Shown: one piece after another, positions 1 to 7,661 of the stretch
Layout of the letters: each line of letters starts with the position of its first letter
How positions within the stretch are numbered: position 1 is the first letter of the stretch
Source of the DNA: CAWGJC01 sp965276665
GTDB lineage: Bacteria; Pseudomonadota; Alphaproteobacteria; Acetobacterales; Acetobacteraceae
Length of the DNA stretch: 64,000 bases
Reading direction: 5' to 3'
Assembly (NCBI GenBank): GCA_965276665.1
Contig: OZ255620.1
Location: forward strand, 1-64,000
Position numbers and translations under genes: made by a program
Notes under the pieces: model-generated
Database searches by the model: none
The model's input: the letters and a program-made list of their open reading frames with translations, nothing else
What the model was told of the DNA's origin: nothing

Positions 1-900
1 ACCGCACCCACGGGGCTGCGCGCCATCGTCACCGGCGGCACGAGCGGAATCGGGTTCGAGACGGCGCTGGCGCTCGCCGGCGGCGGGGCCTCGGTGGTGA
101 TCACCGGACGGGGCGCCGCGCGCGGCGAGGCCGCACGACGCCGCATCCTGGCGCGCCACACGCAGGCGGAACTGGCCTTCGCGCCGCTCGATCTCGCAAG
201 CCTCGCCAGCGTGCGTCGCTTCGCCGACGCCGTTCTCGCCGATCAGCGCCCGCTCGATCTGCTGATCCTGAATGCCGGGGTGATGGCGGTGCCGTCGCGC
301 CAACTGACGGCAGACGGATTCGAGCTGCAGCTCGGCGTCAACCATCTCGGGCATTTCGCGCTCGCCGGCTGGCTGCTGCCGGCGCTGCGCCGCGCTTCCG
401 GGGCAAGGCTCGTCGCGGTGAGCAGCGTCGCGCATCGGCGCGGATGGATCAATCTGGCGGATCTGCAGAGCGAGGCGCGCTATTCGCCGATGGGCGCCTA
501 TTCGCAATCGAAGCTGGCCAACCTGCTCTTCGCGCTGGAATTCGCCCGCCGGAGTGAGGCGCAGGGCTGGGGCGTGTGCGGGCTCGCCGCGCATCCCGGC
601 TGGGCGGCGACGGAGATCGGCGTCGCGGGCACGCGGCTCGGCCGGCCCGGATTGGCGCTCCGCCTGCTGCATCCGCTATTGACCCTGGGCGGCCAATCGG
701 CCGCTTCCGGCGCATGGCCGATCCTGTTCGCCGCAACATCGCCCGATGCGCAATGCGGCGGATATTACGGGCCGGCGCGCTGGGCCGAGACGCGCGGCAA
801 GCCGGCGCCGGCGCGGATCTCGCCCGCCGGGCAGGACGCATCCCTCGCCGCGGCGCTCTGGGACGCATCCGAGGCGTTGACCGGCGTGCGCTTCGCGTAG
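1..900 (+). CDS. Short-chain dehydrogenase/reductase, 5' end cut by the window
   Basis: The reading frame is open from base 1, so the true start lies upstream. The first residues carry the dinucleotide-binding motif TGGTSGIG, followed by an NAG motif in LILNAGVMAV and the catalytic Tyr/Lys pair in YSQSKLANLLF. This is the classical SDR layout, closest to the retinol-dehydrogenase/protochlorophyllide-reductase-like group because of the long C-terminal part after YxxxK. Such enzymes oxidise or reduce alcohols or ketones with NAD(P)H; the substrate cannot be read from sequence. The stop lies 13 bases from the stop of the convergent exporter gene, so the two are tail to tail. Confidence 0.85.
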   Translation, partial: TAPTGLRAIVTGGTSGIGFETALALAGGGASVVITGRGAARGEAARRRILARHTQAELAFAPLDLASLASVRRFADAVLADQRPLDLLILNAGVMAVPSRQLTADGFELQLGVNHLGHFALAGWLLPALRRASGARLVAVSSVAHRRGWINLADLQSEARYSPMGAYSQSKLANLLFALEFARRSEAQGWGVCGLAAHPGWAATEIGVAGTRLGRPGLALRLLHPLLTLGGQSAASGAWPILFAATSPDAQCGGYYGPARWAETRGKPAPARISPAGQDASLAAALWDASEALTGVRFA

Positions 901-913
901 CGCAACGCCGCCA

Positions 914-2293
914 TTACTCCGCGATGCGCGCCTCGCCGCTCGCGAATCCGCCGAGGCGGAGACAGCTCACACAGGCCGCCGCCGCGGCGCAGGCGGCCCC
1001 GACGACCAAAGTGAGCGTCGTGCCGGTATGCGGCGCCAGGCCGAAGATCAAGGCAACGACCGCCGCGCCGCTCGTCTGGCCGAGCAGGCGCGCGGTCGAG
1101 AGCATGCCGCTCGCGCCGCCGCTGCGCGCCCGCGGGGCCGAACCGATCATCGCGCGGTTGTTCGGCGTCTGGAACAGGCCGAAGCCGAAGCCGCAAATCG
1201 CCATCCGCCACACAATGTCCCACGCCGCCGGATGCGCGGGCAGCAGCGCCAGCAGGGCGAGCCCGAGCGCCAGGGCCGCGAGGCCGATCCCGCCGAGCAG
1301 CCCCGCCGGATAGCGGTCGGCGAGCCGGCCGGAGATCGGGGCGATGAAAGCCACGACCACCGGCCAGGGCGTCATCAGCAATCCGGTCGCCACCTCGCCA
1401 TGGCCGAGCGTGTCCTGGAAGAAGAAGGGCAGGGACACGAACGCCAAAGACTGCGCCGCGAACGAGCAGATCGAGGTCGCCACCGACAATCCGAACAGCG
1501 GAATGCGCAGCAGGTCGATCGGCAGCAGCGGGGAGGCCAGGGAGAGCTGGCGGCGCACCAGCAAAATGCCCGCAACCGCTGCGCCGATGACTTCCAGCGC
1601 AAGCAGGCTGACCCGCTCGCCATGACCCAGGCCGCCGATCGCCACGATCAGCAGCCCGAAAGTGACGGCGTTGAGGCCCGCGCTGACGACGTCGAAACGA
1701 TGCGTCCCGGGCCGGTCACGCGGCAGCGAGCGCGTCGCGATGATGAACGCCACCACGCCCAAAGGCACGTTGATCGCGAACAGATAGGGCCAGGACGCCA
1801 CCGCCAGAATGCCGGCCGCAATCGTCGGGCCGATCGCCGACGACGTCGCGACGAGCAGCGCATTGATGCCGATGCCGCGCCCGAGCAAATGGCGCGGGTA
1901 GATGAACCGCACCAGCGCCCCGTTCACGCTCATGATGCCGGCCGCGCCGAATCCCTGCACGACACGCGCCAGCGTCAGCGTGGTCAGCGAATCCGACATC
2001 GCGCAGGCGAAAGACGCGCAGGTGAACACCGCCAGCCCATACTGATAGACGCGCCGATATCCATAAATGTCGCCGAGCGAGGCAAGCGGCAGCAGCGATA
2101 TCGTGATCGCCAGCTGATACGCGTTCACCACCCAGATCGACGCCGCCGGCGTCGCATGCACATCGGTCGCAATCGTCGGCAACGCCACATTGGCAATCGC
2201 ACTGTCGAGCACCGCCAGCACGACCGCGAGACCAACCGTGGTGATCGCCCAATAACGCTGCGGTACGGGAAGTCCGTCGGTCGACTCAGACAA
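914..2293 (-). CDS. MFS drug/metabolite exporter, DHA2 (14-TM) type
   Basis: The 459-residue protein is almost entirely hydrophobic helices. After the first helix comes LDSAIANVALPTIA, then a motif-A-like loop, LGDIYGYRRV, between TM2 and TM3, and a motif-C-like antiporter stretch, SSAIGPTIAAGIL, in TM5. This pattern is typical of the DHA2 family of proton-coupled exporters of drugs, dyes or metabolites in the inner membrane. No partner membrane-fusion or TetR gene lies next to it, so the substrate is unknown. Its upstream side (2294-2558) contains hairpin repeats rather than a regulator. Confidence 0.85.
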   Translation of the reverse strand: MSESTDGLPVPQRYWAITTVGLAVVLAVLDSAIANVALPTIATDVHATPAASIWVVNAYQLAITISLLPLASLGDIYGYRRVYQYGLAVFTCASFACAMSDSLTTLTLARVVQGFGAAGIMSVNGALVRFIYPRHLLGRGIGINALLVATSSAIGPTIAAGILAVASWPYLFAINVPLGVVAFIIATRSLPRDRPGTHRFDVVSAGLNAVTFGLLIVAIGGLGHGERVSLLALEVIGAAVAGILLVRRQLSLASPLLPIDLLRIPLFGLSVATSICSFAAQSLAFVSLPFFFQDTLGHGEVATGLLMTPWPVVVAFIAPISGRLADRYPAGLLGGIGLAALALGLALLALLPAHPAAWDIVWRMAICGFGFGLFQTPNNRAMIGSAPRARSGGASGMLSTARLLGQTSGAAVVALIFGLAPHTGTTLTLVVGAACAAAAACVSCLRLGGFASGEARIAE

Positions 2294-2370
2294 AAATCGT
2301 CACTCGCGACAAGGGCGTCCCCGTGCTTACGCCCCTATGCTGCACCGTGCCAGGGTGTTGGAGCACGGGT

Positions 2371-2428
2371 TAAGGCCAGGGGGCTCTGCCCCCTGGACCC
2401 CCGCCAAAGGCCGAGCCTTTGGAATCCA
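2371..2428. repeat. Double-hairpin GC repeat, copy A
   Basis: First stem CCAGGGGGC/GCCCCCTGG, then a second stem built on CCAAAGGC/GCCTTTGG. It belongs to the same family as copies at 2507, 11897, 14304, 14477 and 20041. Here it sits upstream of the exporter gene and in inverted orientation to copy B, with a 76-bp palindrome between them. Confidence 0.8.
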
Positions 2429-2429
2429 T

Positions 2430-2505
2430 TACGGCTGTTTGGAGAGGGGTGGGCTAGGTACCAGTTGCAACCACTCCCTCGCCCACCCCTCTCCAAACAG
2501 CCCTA
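2430..2505. repeat. TA-bounded palindromic element (MITE-like), copy 1
   Basis: A perfect 22-bp inverted repeat (2433-2454 against its complement ending at 2502, beginning GGCTGTTTGGAGAGG) encloses a 26-base loop and is bordered by TA on each side (2430-2431 and 2504-2505). The terminal GGCTGTTTGG is shared with the element at 34981. The structure fits a non-autonomous Tc1/IS630-type miniature element, which is an inference from form only. Confidence 0.6.
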
Positions 2506-2506
2506 G

Positions 2507-2561
2507 CGGGTTCTAAGGGCTCCGCCCTTAGCGGGGTCCAGGGGCAGAGCCCCTGGCCTTA
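2507..2561. repeat. Double-hairpin GC repeat, copy B
   Basis: Inverted relative to copy A. Read on the minus strand it begins TAAGGCCAGGGGCTCTGCCC, and its TAA is the stop codon of the DapA-like gene. The stems CCAGGGGC/GCCCCTGG and CTAAGGGC/GCCCTTAG follow directly, so it is placed exactly where a transcription terminator would be. Confidence 0.8.
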
Positions 2562-3482
2562 TGCCGCGATCAACGCGAACGGCAGGTGGGGGCGGGAGTC
2601 GATGGCGGCGCGGATAATGGCTTCGGCGTGTTTGCGGTCCGGTCCCTGGAGCGGGTGGCGGGGGGCGCGGACGCGTTCGTTGCCGAGTTCCATCATGGTT
2701 TCGGCGAGTTTGATGTTCTGCACGAGGCGTGGGCTCACATCGAGTTCGAGCAGGGGCGTGAACCAGCGGTAGAGGTCGAGGGCCTCCTCGGTGCGGCCGG
2801 CGGCGGCGAGGCGCCAGATCGCGACGGTTTCGGCGGGGAATGCGTTGACCAGTCCGGCGACCCAGCCATCCGCCCCAACCAGGCAGCTCTCGAGCGCCAG
2901 GTTGTCGACGCCTGCGAAGATCGCGAGTTTCTCGCCGAGCGCGTTGCGGATCTTGATGACGCGGCGGATGTCGTCCGAGCTTTCCTTCACCGCGACGATG
3001 CGATCGTGGTCGGCGAGGTGGGCGAGCATCTCGACGGTGACGTCGATCTTGTAGGAGACCGGGTTGTTGTAGACCATCACCGGCAGATCGCAGGCCGAGG
3101 CGATCGCGCGGAACCACATCACCGTCTCGCGCGGGGAGGCGTGGTACATCATCGGCGGCAGCAGCATGACGCCGTCGGCGCCGGCCTCCTTGGCGCGCCG
3201 GCAGAGATTGACGGCGGTCACCTGCGCGCTGGCGGCGACGGTGAGCAGCACGGGCTTGCCGTGCGCGACGCGGCGCGCGATCGACACCAGCTCGATCTTC
3301 TCCTCCGATCGCAGCGTGCTGCCTTCGCCGAGCGAGCCGGAGACGATCAGCCCGTCCACGCCGGCGGCGATCTGGCGGGAGAAATGCGCCTCGCAGCCCT
3401 CGGTGTCGAGCTTGCCGTCATCGGAGAAGCGTGTCGTCACTGCGGGGAACACGCCCCGCCAGGAGGTCTTGTCGGCCATCAT
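2559..3482 (-). CDS. DapA/NanA-family lyase or synthase
   Basis: This 307-residue TIM-barrel protein has the hallmarks of the dihydrodipicolinate synthase/N-acetylneuraminate lyase superfamily: a GSLGE pyruvate-carboxylate motif at 49-53, Tyr138 in YNNP, and the Schiff-base Lys166 in VAVKESS. Members condense or cleave pyruvate-type 2-oxo acids. It is more likely a catabolic family member than true lysine-pathway DapA, because no lysine genes are nearby and it follows a thiolase on the same strand, 76 bases downstream. The exact substrate is not determined. The TAA stop lies inside a hairpin repeat. Confidence 0.8.
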   Translation of the reverse strand: MMADKTSWRGVFPAVTTRFSDDGKLDTEGCEAHFSRQIAAGVDGLIVSGSLGEGSTLRSEEKIELVSIARRVAHGKPVLLTVAASAQVTAVNLCRRAKEAGADGVMLLPPMMYHASPRETVMWFRAIASACDLPVMVYNNPVSYKIDVTVEMLAHLADHDRIVAVKESSDDIRRVIKIRNALGEKLAIFAGVDNLALESCLVGADGWVAGLVNAFPAETVAIWRLAAAGRTEEALDLYRWFTPLLELDVSPRLVQNIKLAETMMELGNERVRAPRHPLQGPDRKHAEAIIRAAIDSRPHLPFALIAA

Positions 3483-3543
3483 CGGCTCCTTCGGACAGGT
3501 TGCGACGGCCTAGCGCGAAACCGGCCGGAAGGACAAGGAATAC

Positions 3544-3556
3544 TTCCCAGTGGGAA
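3544..3556. promoter_or_regulatory. Short perfect palindrome between thiolase and DapA-like genes
   Basis: TTCCCA-G-TGGGAA is a perfect 13-base palindrome two bases past the thiolase stop and 62 bases ahead of the DapA-like start. It could be a dimer-bound operator. No cognate regulator gene is adjacent, so this is only a candidate site. Confidence 0.3.
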
Positions 3557-3558
3557 TG

Positions 3559-4761
3559 TCAAACCCGCTCGATCAGCATGGCGATGCCCTGGCCCACGCC
3601 GATGCACATGGTGGCGATCGCGCGTTTGGCGCCGCGCTGCTCGAGCGCGTTGACCGCGGTGAGCGCGAGCCGTGCCCCGGACATGCCGAGTGGGTGGCCG
3701 AGCGCGATGGCGCCGCCATGCGGGTTCACCTGCTCCGCGCCGTCGGGCAGGCCGAGCTGGCGCAGCACGGCGAGTCCCTGGCTCGCGAAAGCCTCGTTGA
3801 GTTCAATGACGTCGATGTCGCCGAGCGAGAGGCCGGTTTTCGCGAGGAGTTTACGGGTGGCGGGCGCGGGACCGATGCCCATGATGCGCGGCTCGACGCC
3901 GGCGGTCGCCATCGCGACCACGCGGGCGCGCGGCGTCAGGCCATGCTGCCTCGCCGCCGCCTCGCTCGTCAGGATCAGCGCCGCCGCGCCGTCATTCACG
4001 CCCGAGGCGTTGCCGGCGGTGACGCTGCCGGGGGTGCGGAACGGGGTGCGGAGCTTGGCCAGCATCTCGATCGTGGTGTCCGGGCGGGGATGCTCGTCCG
4101 CCGCGACGACGATCTCGGATTTGCGGCCCTTGATGGTGACGGGCGTGATCTCGCGCAGGAAGAAGCCGGCGGCCTCGGCGGCGGCGGCGCGCTGTTGGCT
4201 GCGGAGCGCGAAGGCATCCTGGTCGGCGCGCGAGATCTGGAACTGCTCGGCGACGTTCTCGCCGGTTTCGGGCATGGAATCGGTGCCGTACTGCGCCTTC
4301 ATCAGCCCGTTGACGAAGCGCCAGCCGATGGTGGTGTCGTAGGTCTCGGCGGTGCGCTGGAACGCCTCGCTGGCCTTGCCGGTGACGAAGGGCGCGCGGG
4401 TCATGCTCTCGACGCCGCCCGCGAGCATCAGCTCGGCCTCGCCGGTGCGGATGGCGCGCGCGGCGGTGCCGACGGCGTCGAGCCCCGAGCCGCAGAGCCG
4501 GTTTACCGTCGCGCCCGGCACGCCGGGCGGCAGGCCGGCGAGCAGCACGGCCATGCGCGCAACGTTGCGGTTATCCTCGCCGGCCTGGTTGGCGCAGCCG
4601 AGATAGCAATCATCGAGCGCATCCCAGTCGATGCCGGGATTGCGGTCTTTCAGGGCACGGATGGGAATGGCGGCGAGGTCGTCGGTGCGGATATCCTTGA
4701 GCGCCCCGGCATAGCGTCCGATCGGGGTGCGGAGAAAGTCGCAGATATAGGCGTCTGGCAT
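3559..4761 (-). CDS. pcaF: 3-oxoadipyl-CoA/acetyl-CoA C-acyltransferase (thiolase)
   Basis: The protein is 400 residues, the usual length. Cys90 in NRLCGSG is the acyl-accepting nucleophile, His356 sits in GHPLG and Cys386 in CIGVGQG. The N-terminal RTPIGRYAGALK, the CANQAGEDNRNVARM block and the GGVESMTRAPF block match the PcaF subgroup, which cleaves 3-oxoadipyl-CoA to succinyl-CoA and acetyl-CoA at the end of the beta-ketoadipate pathway. No other pca genes are visible, so a general degradative thiolase role is also possible. It is probably the first gene of a two-gene unit with the DapA-like gene. Confidence 0.8.
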   Translation of the reverse strand: MPDAYICDFLRTPIGRYAGALKDIRTDDLAAIPIRALKDRNPGIDWDALDDCYLGCANQAGEDNRNVARMAVLLAGLPPGVPGATVNRLCGSGLDAVGTAARAIRTGEAELMLAGGVESMTRAPFVTGKASEAFQRTAETYDTTIGWRFVNGLMKAQYGTDSMPETGENVAEQFQISRADQDAFALRSQQRAAAAEAAGFFLREITPVTIKGRKSEIVVAADEHPRPDTTIEMLAKLRTPFRTPGSVTAGNASGVNDGAAALILTSEAAARQHGLTPRARVVAMATAGVEPRIMGIGPAPATRKLLAKTGLSLGDIDVIELNEAFASQGLAVLRQLGLPDGAEQVNPHGGAIALGHPLGMSGARLALTAVNALEQRGAKRAIATMCIGVGQGIAMLIERV

Positions 4762-4793
4762 AAGCGGGGGGACTCGCAGGTGGCGCCCGATAC

Positions 4794-4895
4794 TAGAGCA
4801 TTTTCACCTTCGGTGGAGTCGGCGCCGGCCCTCGCCCCCGCCTGGCCCCCCGGGCGGGGGCGAGGGCCGGCGCCGACTTAACTGAAAATGCTTTA
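4794..4895. repeat. TA-bounded palindromic element (MITE-like), copy 2
   Basis: The left arm starts TAGAGCATTTTCA and the right arm, read in complement, starts TAAAGCATTTTCA. Inside is a long GC-rich stem (from AGTCGGCGCCGGCCCTCGCC to its complement). Both ends are TA. It lies between the UdgX stop and the thiolase start, so it could act as a terminator for the thiolase-side or repair-side transcripts. Confidence 0.65.
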
Positions 4896-4919
4896 GGCTG
4901 GGCCGGGCGGATCGACCAG

Positions 4920-6338
4920 TCAGGCGCCGGCCAGCGCGACGGCGCGGCGCAGATCGGCGACGAACGCGGCGTATTCGCGCTGCCGGGAGGCCTCGTCCGG
5001 CAGGCGGAGCAGATAGGAGGGGTGGATTGTCACCAGCGCCTGCGCGGTCTCGCCGAGCGGGATCGGCACGCCGCGCTCGCGGGAGATCGTCACCGTGCGG
5101 CCGAGCACCGAGCGGGCGGCGCTGGCGCCGAGCAGGATGGTGATCGCCGGATTGACCGCGCGGCGCTCGCCTTCCAGCCAGAACCGGCAGGCGGCGATCT
5201 CGCCGGCATCGGGCTTGGCGTGGATGCGGCGCTTGCCGCGTGGCTCGAACTTGAAATGCTTGACCGCATTGGTGACGTAGACCGTCCTGCGGTCGAGCCC
5301 AGCCTCGGCCAGCGCGCGGTCCAACATCTGGCCCGCGGGACCGACGAAGGGACGGCCGGCGAGATCTTCCTGATCGCCCGGCTGCTCGCCGACCAGCATG
5401 ATGGTCGCCATCTCCGGCCCCTCGCCGAACACGGTCTGGGTCGCCTTCTCGAAAAGCGGGCAGGCGCGGCAGGCGGCAGCCTCCTCGCGCATTTTTCCGA
5501 GCGGCGTCTCGGCGGCGCTCGCGGCGGGGCCGGGTGCGGCGCGGCGGACGGGGCGGGGCGGTGAGGTCACGGGCTGCTCCACCATGCGGGCGGCGCGGGC
5601 GGACGCGCCGCGGATCATCTCGGGGATCGCCGCCGTCTCCGGCAGGTTGCGCCAGTAGCGTTTCGGCATCTCGCTGGTCATCGCCGCGATCTTGAGCCGC
5701 GCCGGGTTGAAGATGCTGGTGAAATATCTCTGCCAGTATTCGGCGAGCGCGTCGTCCGCCGGAAGATCCGCGCGGCTGGCGCCCGGGCCGAGGCGCAGCG
5801 CCTCGCCGTCCCAATGCGCGCCGCGGTACGGGGTGAGGATCGACCAGCGCATGGTCGCGAAGCGGCGGACGAAGAACCCGGCCTCCGCCTCGACGATGTA
5901 GTGCATCGGCTCGAACCAGGCGACGTGGCGCGGCCCGTCCGGCTCGGCGATCTCGCGGAACCGCACGAAGGCATGCATCTTGTGCGCATCCCGCCGCACC
6001 GCCTGGGCGAGCCGGCGGGCGCGCAGCACCTCGGGGTCGGCCGCGTCCTCCATGATCCGCCGCTCGCCGGCATGCGCGCGCCAGACCAGGCGGTAGAGCA
6101 GGGCGAAGCGCTCGGGGTCGCTGGCGCGGATCACGATTTCCGCGGTCTCGACCAGCGCGCGCGGGAGGGTGAAACTCACCGGCGGCGCCGGGTCCGGCGG
6201 GTCGCCGCCGAGCAGGGCTTCCTCGCCGGCGACCGACCAGCTCACCGCGTCGGGCGGCACGCCGCCGAGCGCCAGGGCACGGGCGGCGCCGCGCCAGCCA
6301 TCCCAATCGACCACATCGGCCAGCACGACATGACGCAT
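4920..6338 (-). CDS. UdgX-type uracil-DNA-binding protein with N-terminal DUF4130 domain
   Basis: The 472-residue protein is a two-part fusion. Residues 1 to about 250 match the DUF4130/'SAM-linked' domain found with repair radical SAM proteins. Residues 275-472 form a family-4-like uracil-DNA glycosylase: CRAC at 290-293 for an Fe-S cluster, GEQPGDQED at 317-325, and HPSYLLR near the end. The insert KRRIH at 369-373 is the diagnostic UdgX loop; in characterised UdgX its His becomes covalently bound to the abasic site after uracil removal. It starts 13 bases after the radical SAM gene stops, so the two form an operon for DNA damage handling. Confidence 0.9.
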   Translation of the reverse strand: MRHVVLADVVDWDGWRGAARALALGGVPPDAVSWSVAGEEALLGGDPPDPAPPVSFTLPRALVETAEIVIRASDPERFALLYRLVWRAHAGERRIMEDAADPEVLRARRLAQAVRRDAHKMHAFVRFREIAEPDGPRHVAWFEPMHYIVEAEAGFFVRRFATMRWSILTPYRGAHWDGEALRLGPGASRADLPADDALAEYWQRYFTSIFNPARLKIAAMTSEMPKRYWRNLPETAAIPEMIRGASARAARMVEQPVTSPPRPVRRAAPGPAASAAETPLGKMREEAAACRACPLFEKATQTVFGEGPEMATIMLVGEQPGDQEDLAGRPFVGPAGQMLDRALAEAGLDRRTVYVTNAVKHFKFEPRGKRRIHAKPDAGEIAACRFWLEGERRAVNPAITILLGASAARSVLGRTVTISRERGVPIPLGETAQALVTIHPSYLLRLPDEASRQREYAAFVADLRRAVALAGA

Positions 6339-6351
6339 CAGCGGGGCCGCA

Positions 6352-7566
6352 TCAGAAGGCGAGAGCGAGCTGCGGCGGCGGCCGGAGGCGGGCAGGGAGG
6401 TGCGCGCCGTCGAGCGCGGCGCCCGGCGTGTGGTCCTGCGCGACGAGGAACGGCGCGGCGCGGCGGAGCGGCACGTTGAGCCGTGCGAGATCGTCGAGGC
6501 GCAGCCTGCGGTGGCGGCGCGCGCCGATGATCCGCTCCACCGAGCGCACGCCGAGCCCCGGAACGCGCAGCAGCGCTTCCCGCGGCGCGCGGTTCACATC
6601 CACCGGGAAGCGCTCGCGATGGGCGAGCGCCCAGGCGGTCTTCGGGTCGAGCTCGAGGTCGAGATTGCCGCGGTCATCGGTGGTGATCTCGTCCACCGCG
6701 AACCCGTAGAAGCGCAGCAGCCAATCCGCCTGATAGAGCCGGTGCTCGCGCCGCAGCGGCGCGGCGCGCGGCGGCAGCGCGGTCGAGGCGTCGGGGATCG
6801 GGCTGAACGCCGAATAATAGACGCGGCGGAGGCCGTAGCTCCCGTAAAGCGTGCTGCTCATCGCCAGTATCGCCTGGTCCGGGCTCGCATCGGCGCCCAC
6901 GATCACCTGCGTGCTCTGCCCGGCCGGGGCGAAGCGCGGCGCCTTCTTCTCCGCCCGGGCTTCGTCGATGCGGAGCCGCATCCGCCCCATGCTCTGCCGG
7001 ATGCGCGGCAAATCCTTCTCCGGCGCCAGCGCGGCGAGCGCGCCCTCGCTTGGCAGCTCGACATTGATGCTGAGCCGGTCCGCATAGCGGCCCGCCTCGG
7101 CGAGCAGAACCGGGTCGGCATCCGGGATCGTCTTGAGGTGGATGTAGCCGCGGAACCCATGCTCCTCGCGCAAGCTGCGCGCCACCGCTACCACCTGCTC
7201 CATCGTGTAATCCGGATTGCGGATGATGCCCGAACTCAGGAACAGCCCCTCGACGCAGTTCCGCCGGTAGAAGCCGAGCGTGAGCCGGACCACCTCGTCG
7301 ACGCTGAACCGCGCCCGCCGCACATTCGAGGACCGTCGATTGATGCAGTAGAGGCAGTCATAGATGCAGGCATTGGTCAGCAGGATCTTCAACAGCGAGA
7401 TGCACCGCCCGTCCGGCGCATAGGCGTGGCAGATGCCCATGCCCTCGGTCGAGCCGATGCCGCTGCTCTTCCCCTTGGAGTTCCGGCTCTCCGTGCCCGA
7501 CGAGGCGCAGGACGCGTCGTATTTCGCGGCGTCCGCGAGGATCTCCAGCTTGTCCAGCAGCTCCAT
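6352..7566 (-). CDS. Putative DNA modification/repair radical SAM protein
   Basis: The 404-residue protein has the Fe-S motif C67-x3-C71-x2-C74 (ACIYDCLYC) and a C-terminal helix-hairpin-helix region (VPGLGVRSVERIIGARR) suited to DNA binding. This combination, followed by a DUF4130-UDG fusion, is a known gene pair; NCBI family names describe it as a UDG-linked radical SAM protein. The chemistry is not established in the literature I know. It is the first gene of the pair, starting away from the S9 peptidase gene, with a shared 95-base upstream region. Confidence 0.88.
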   Translation of the reverse strand: MELLDKLEILADAAKYDASCASSGTESRNSKGKSSGIGSTEGMGICHAYAPDGRCISLLKILLTNACIYDCLYCINRRSSNVRRARFSVDEVVRLTLGFYRRNCVEGLFLSSGIIRNPDYTMEQVVAVARSLREEHGFRGYIHLKTIPDADPVLLAEAGRYADRLSINVELPSEGALAALAPEKDLPRIRQSMGRMRLRIDEARAEKKAPRFAPAGQSTQVIVGADASPDQAILAMSSTLYGSYGLRRVYYSAFSPIPDASTALPPRAAPLRREHRLYQADWLLRFYGFAVDEITTDDRGNLDLELDPKTAWALAHRERFPVDVNRAPREALLRVPGLGVRSVERIIGARRHRRLRLDDLARLNVPLRRAAPFLVAQDHTPGAALDGAHLPARLRPPPQLALAF

Positions 7567-7661
7567 GCGCCGTTCCGCCCGTTGCCTGTCTGTTCTGGTG
7601 GCGGCGGCGGATTTTTCAACCCGCGCGGCTTGCTCCTATGCTGTCCTTCCCTGGAGGACCC

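Noticed and set aside
1028..2506. Long plus-strand open frame opposite the DHA2 exporter
   Set aside because: Composition is Arg/Gln/His-rich, as expected for an antisense frame of a GC-rich gene, and the minus-strand protein has clear MFS motifs.
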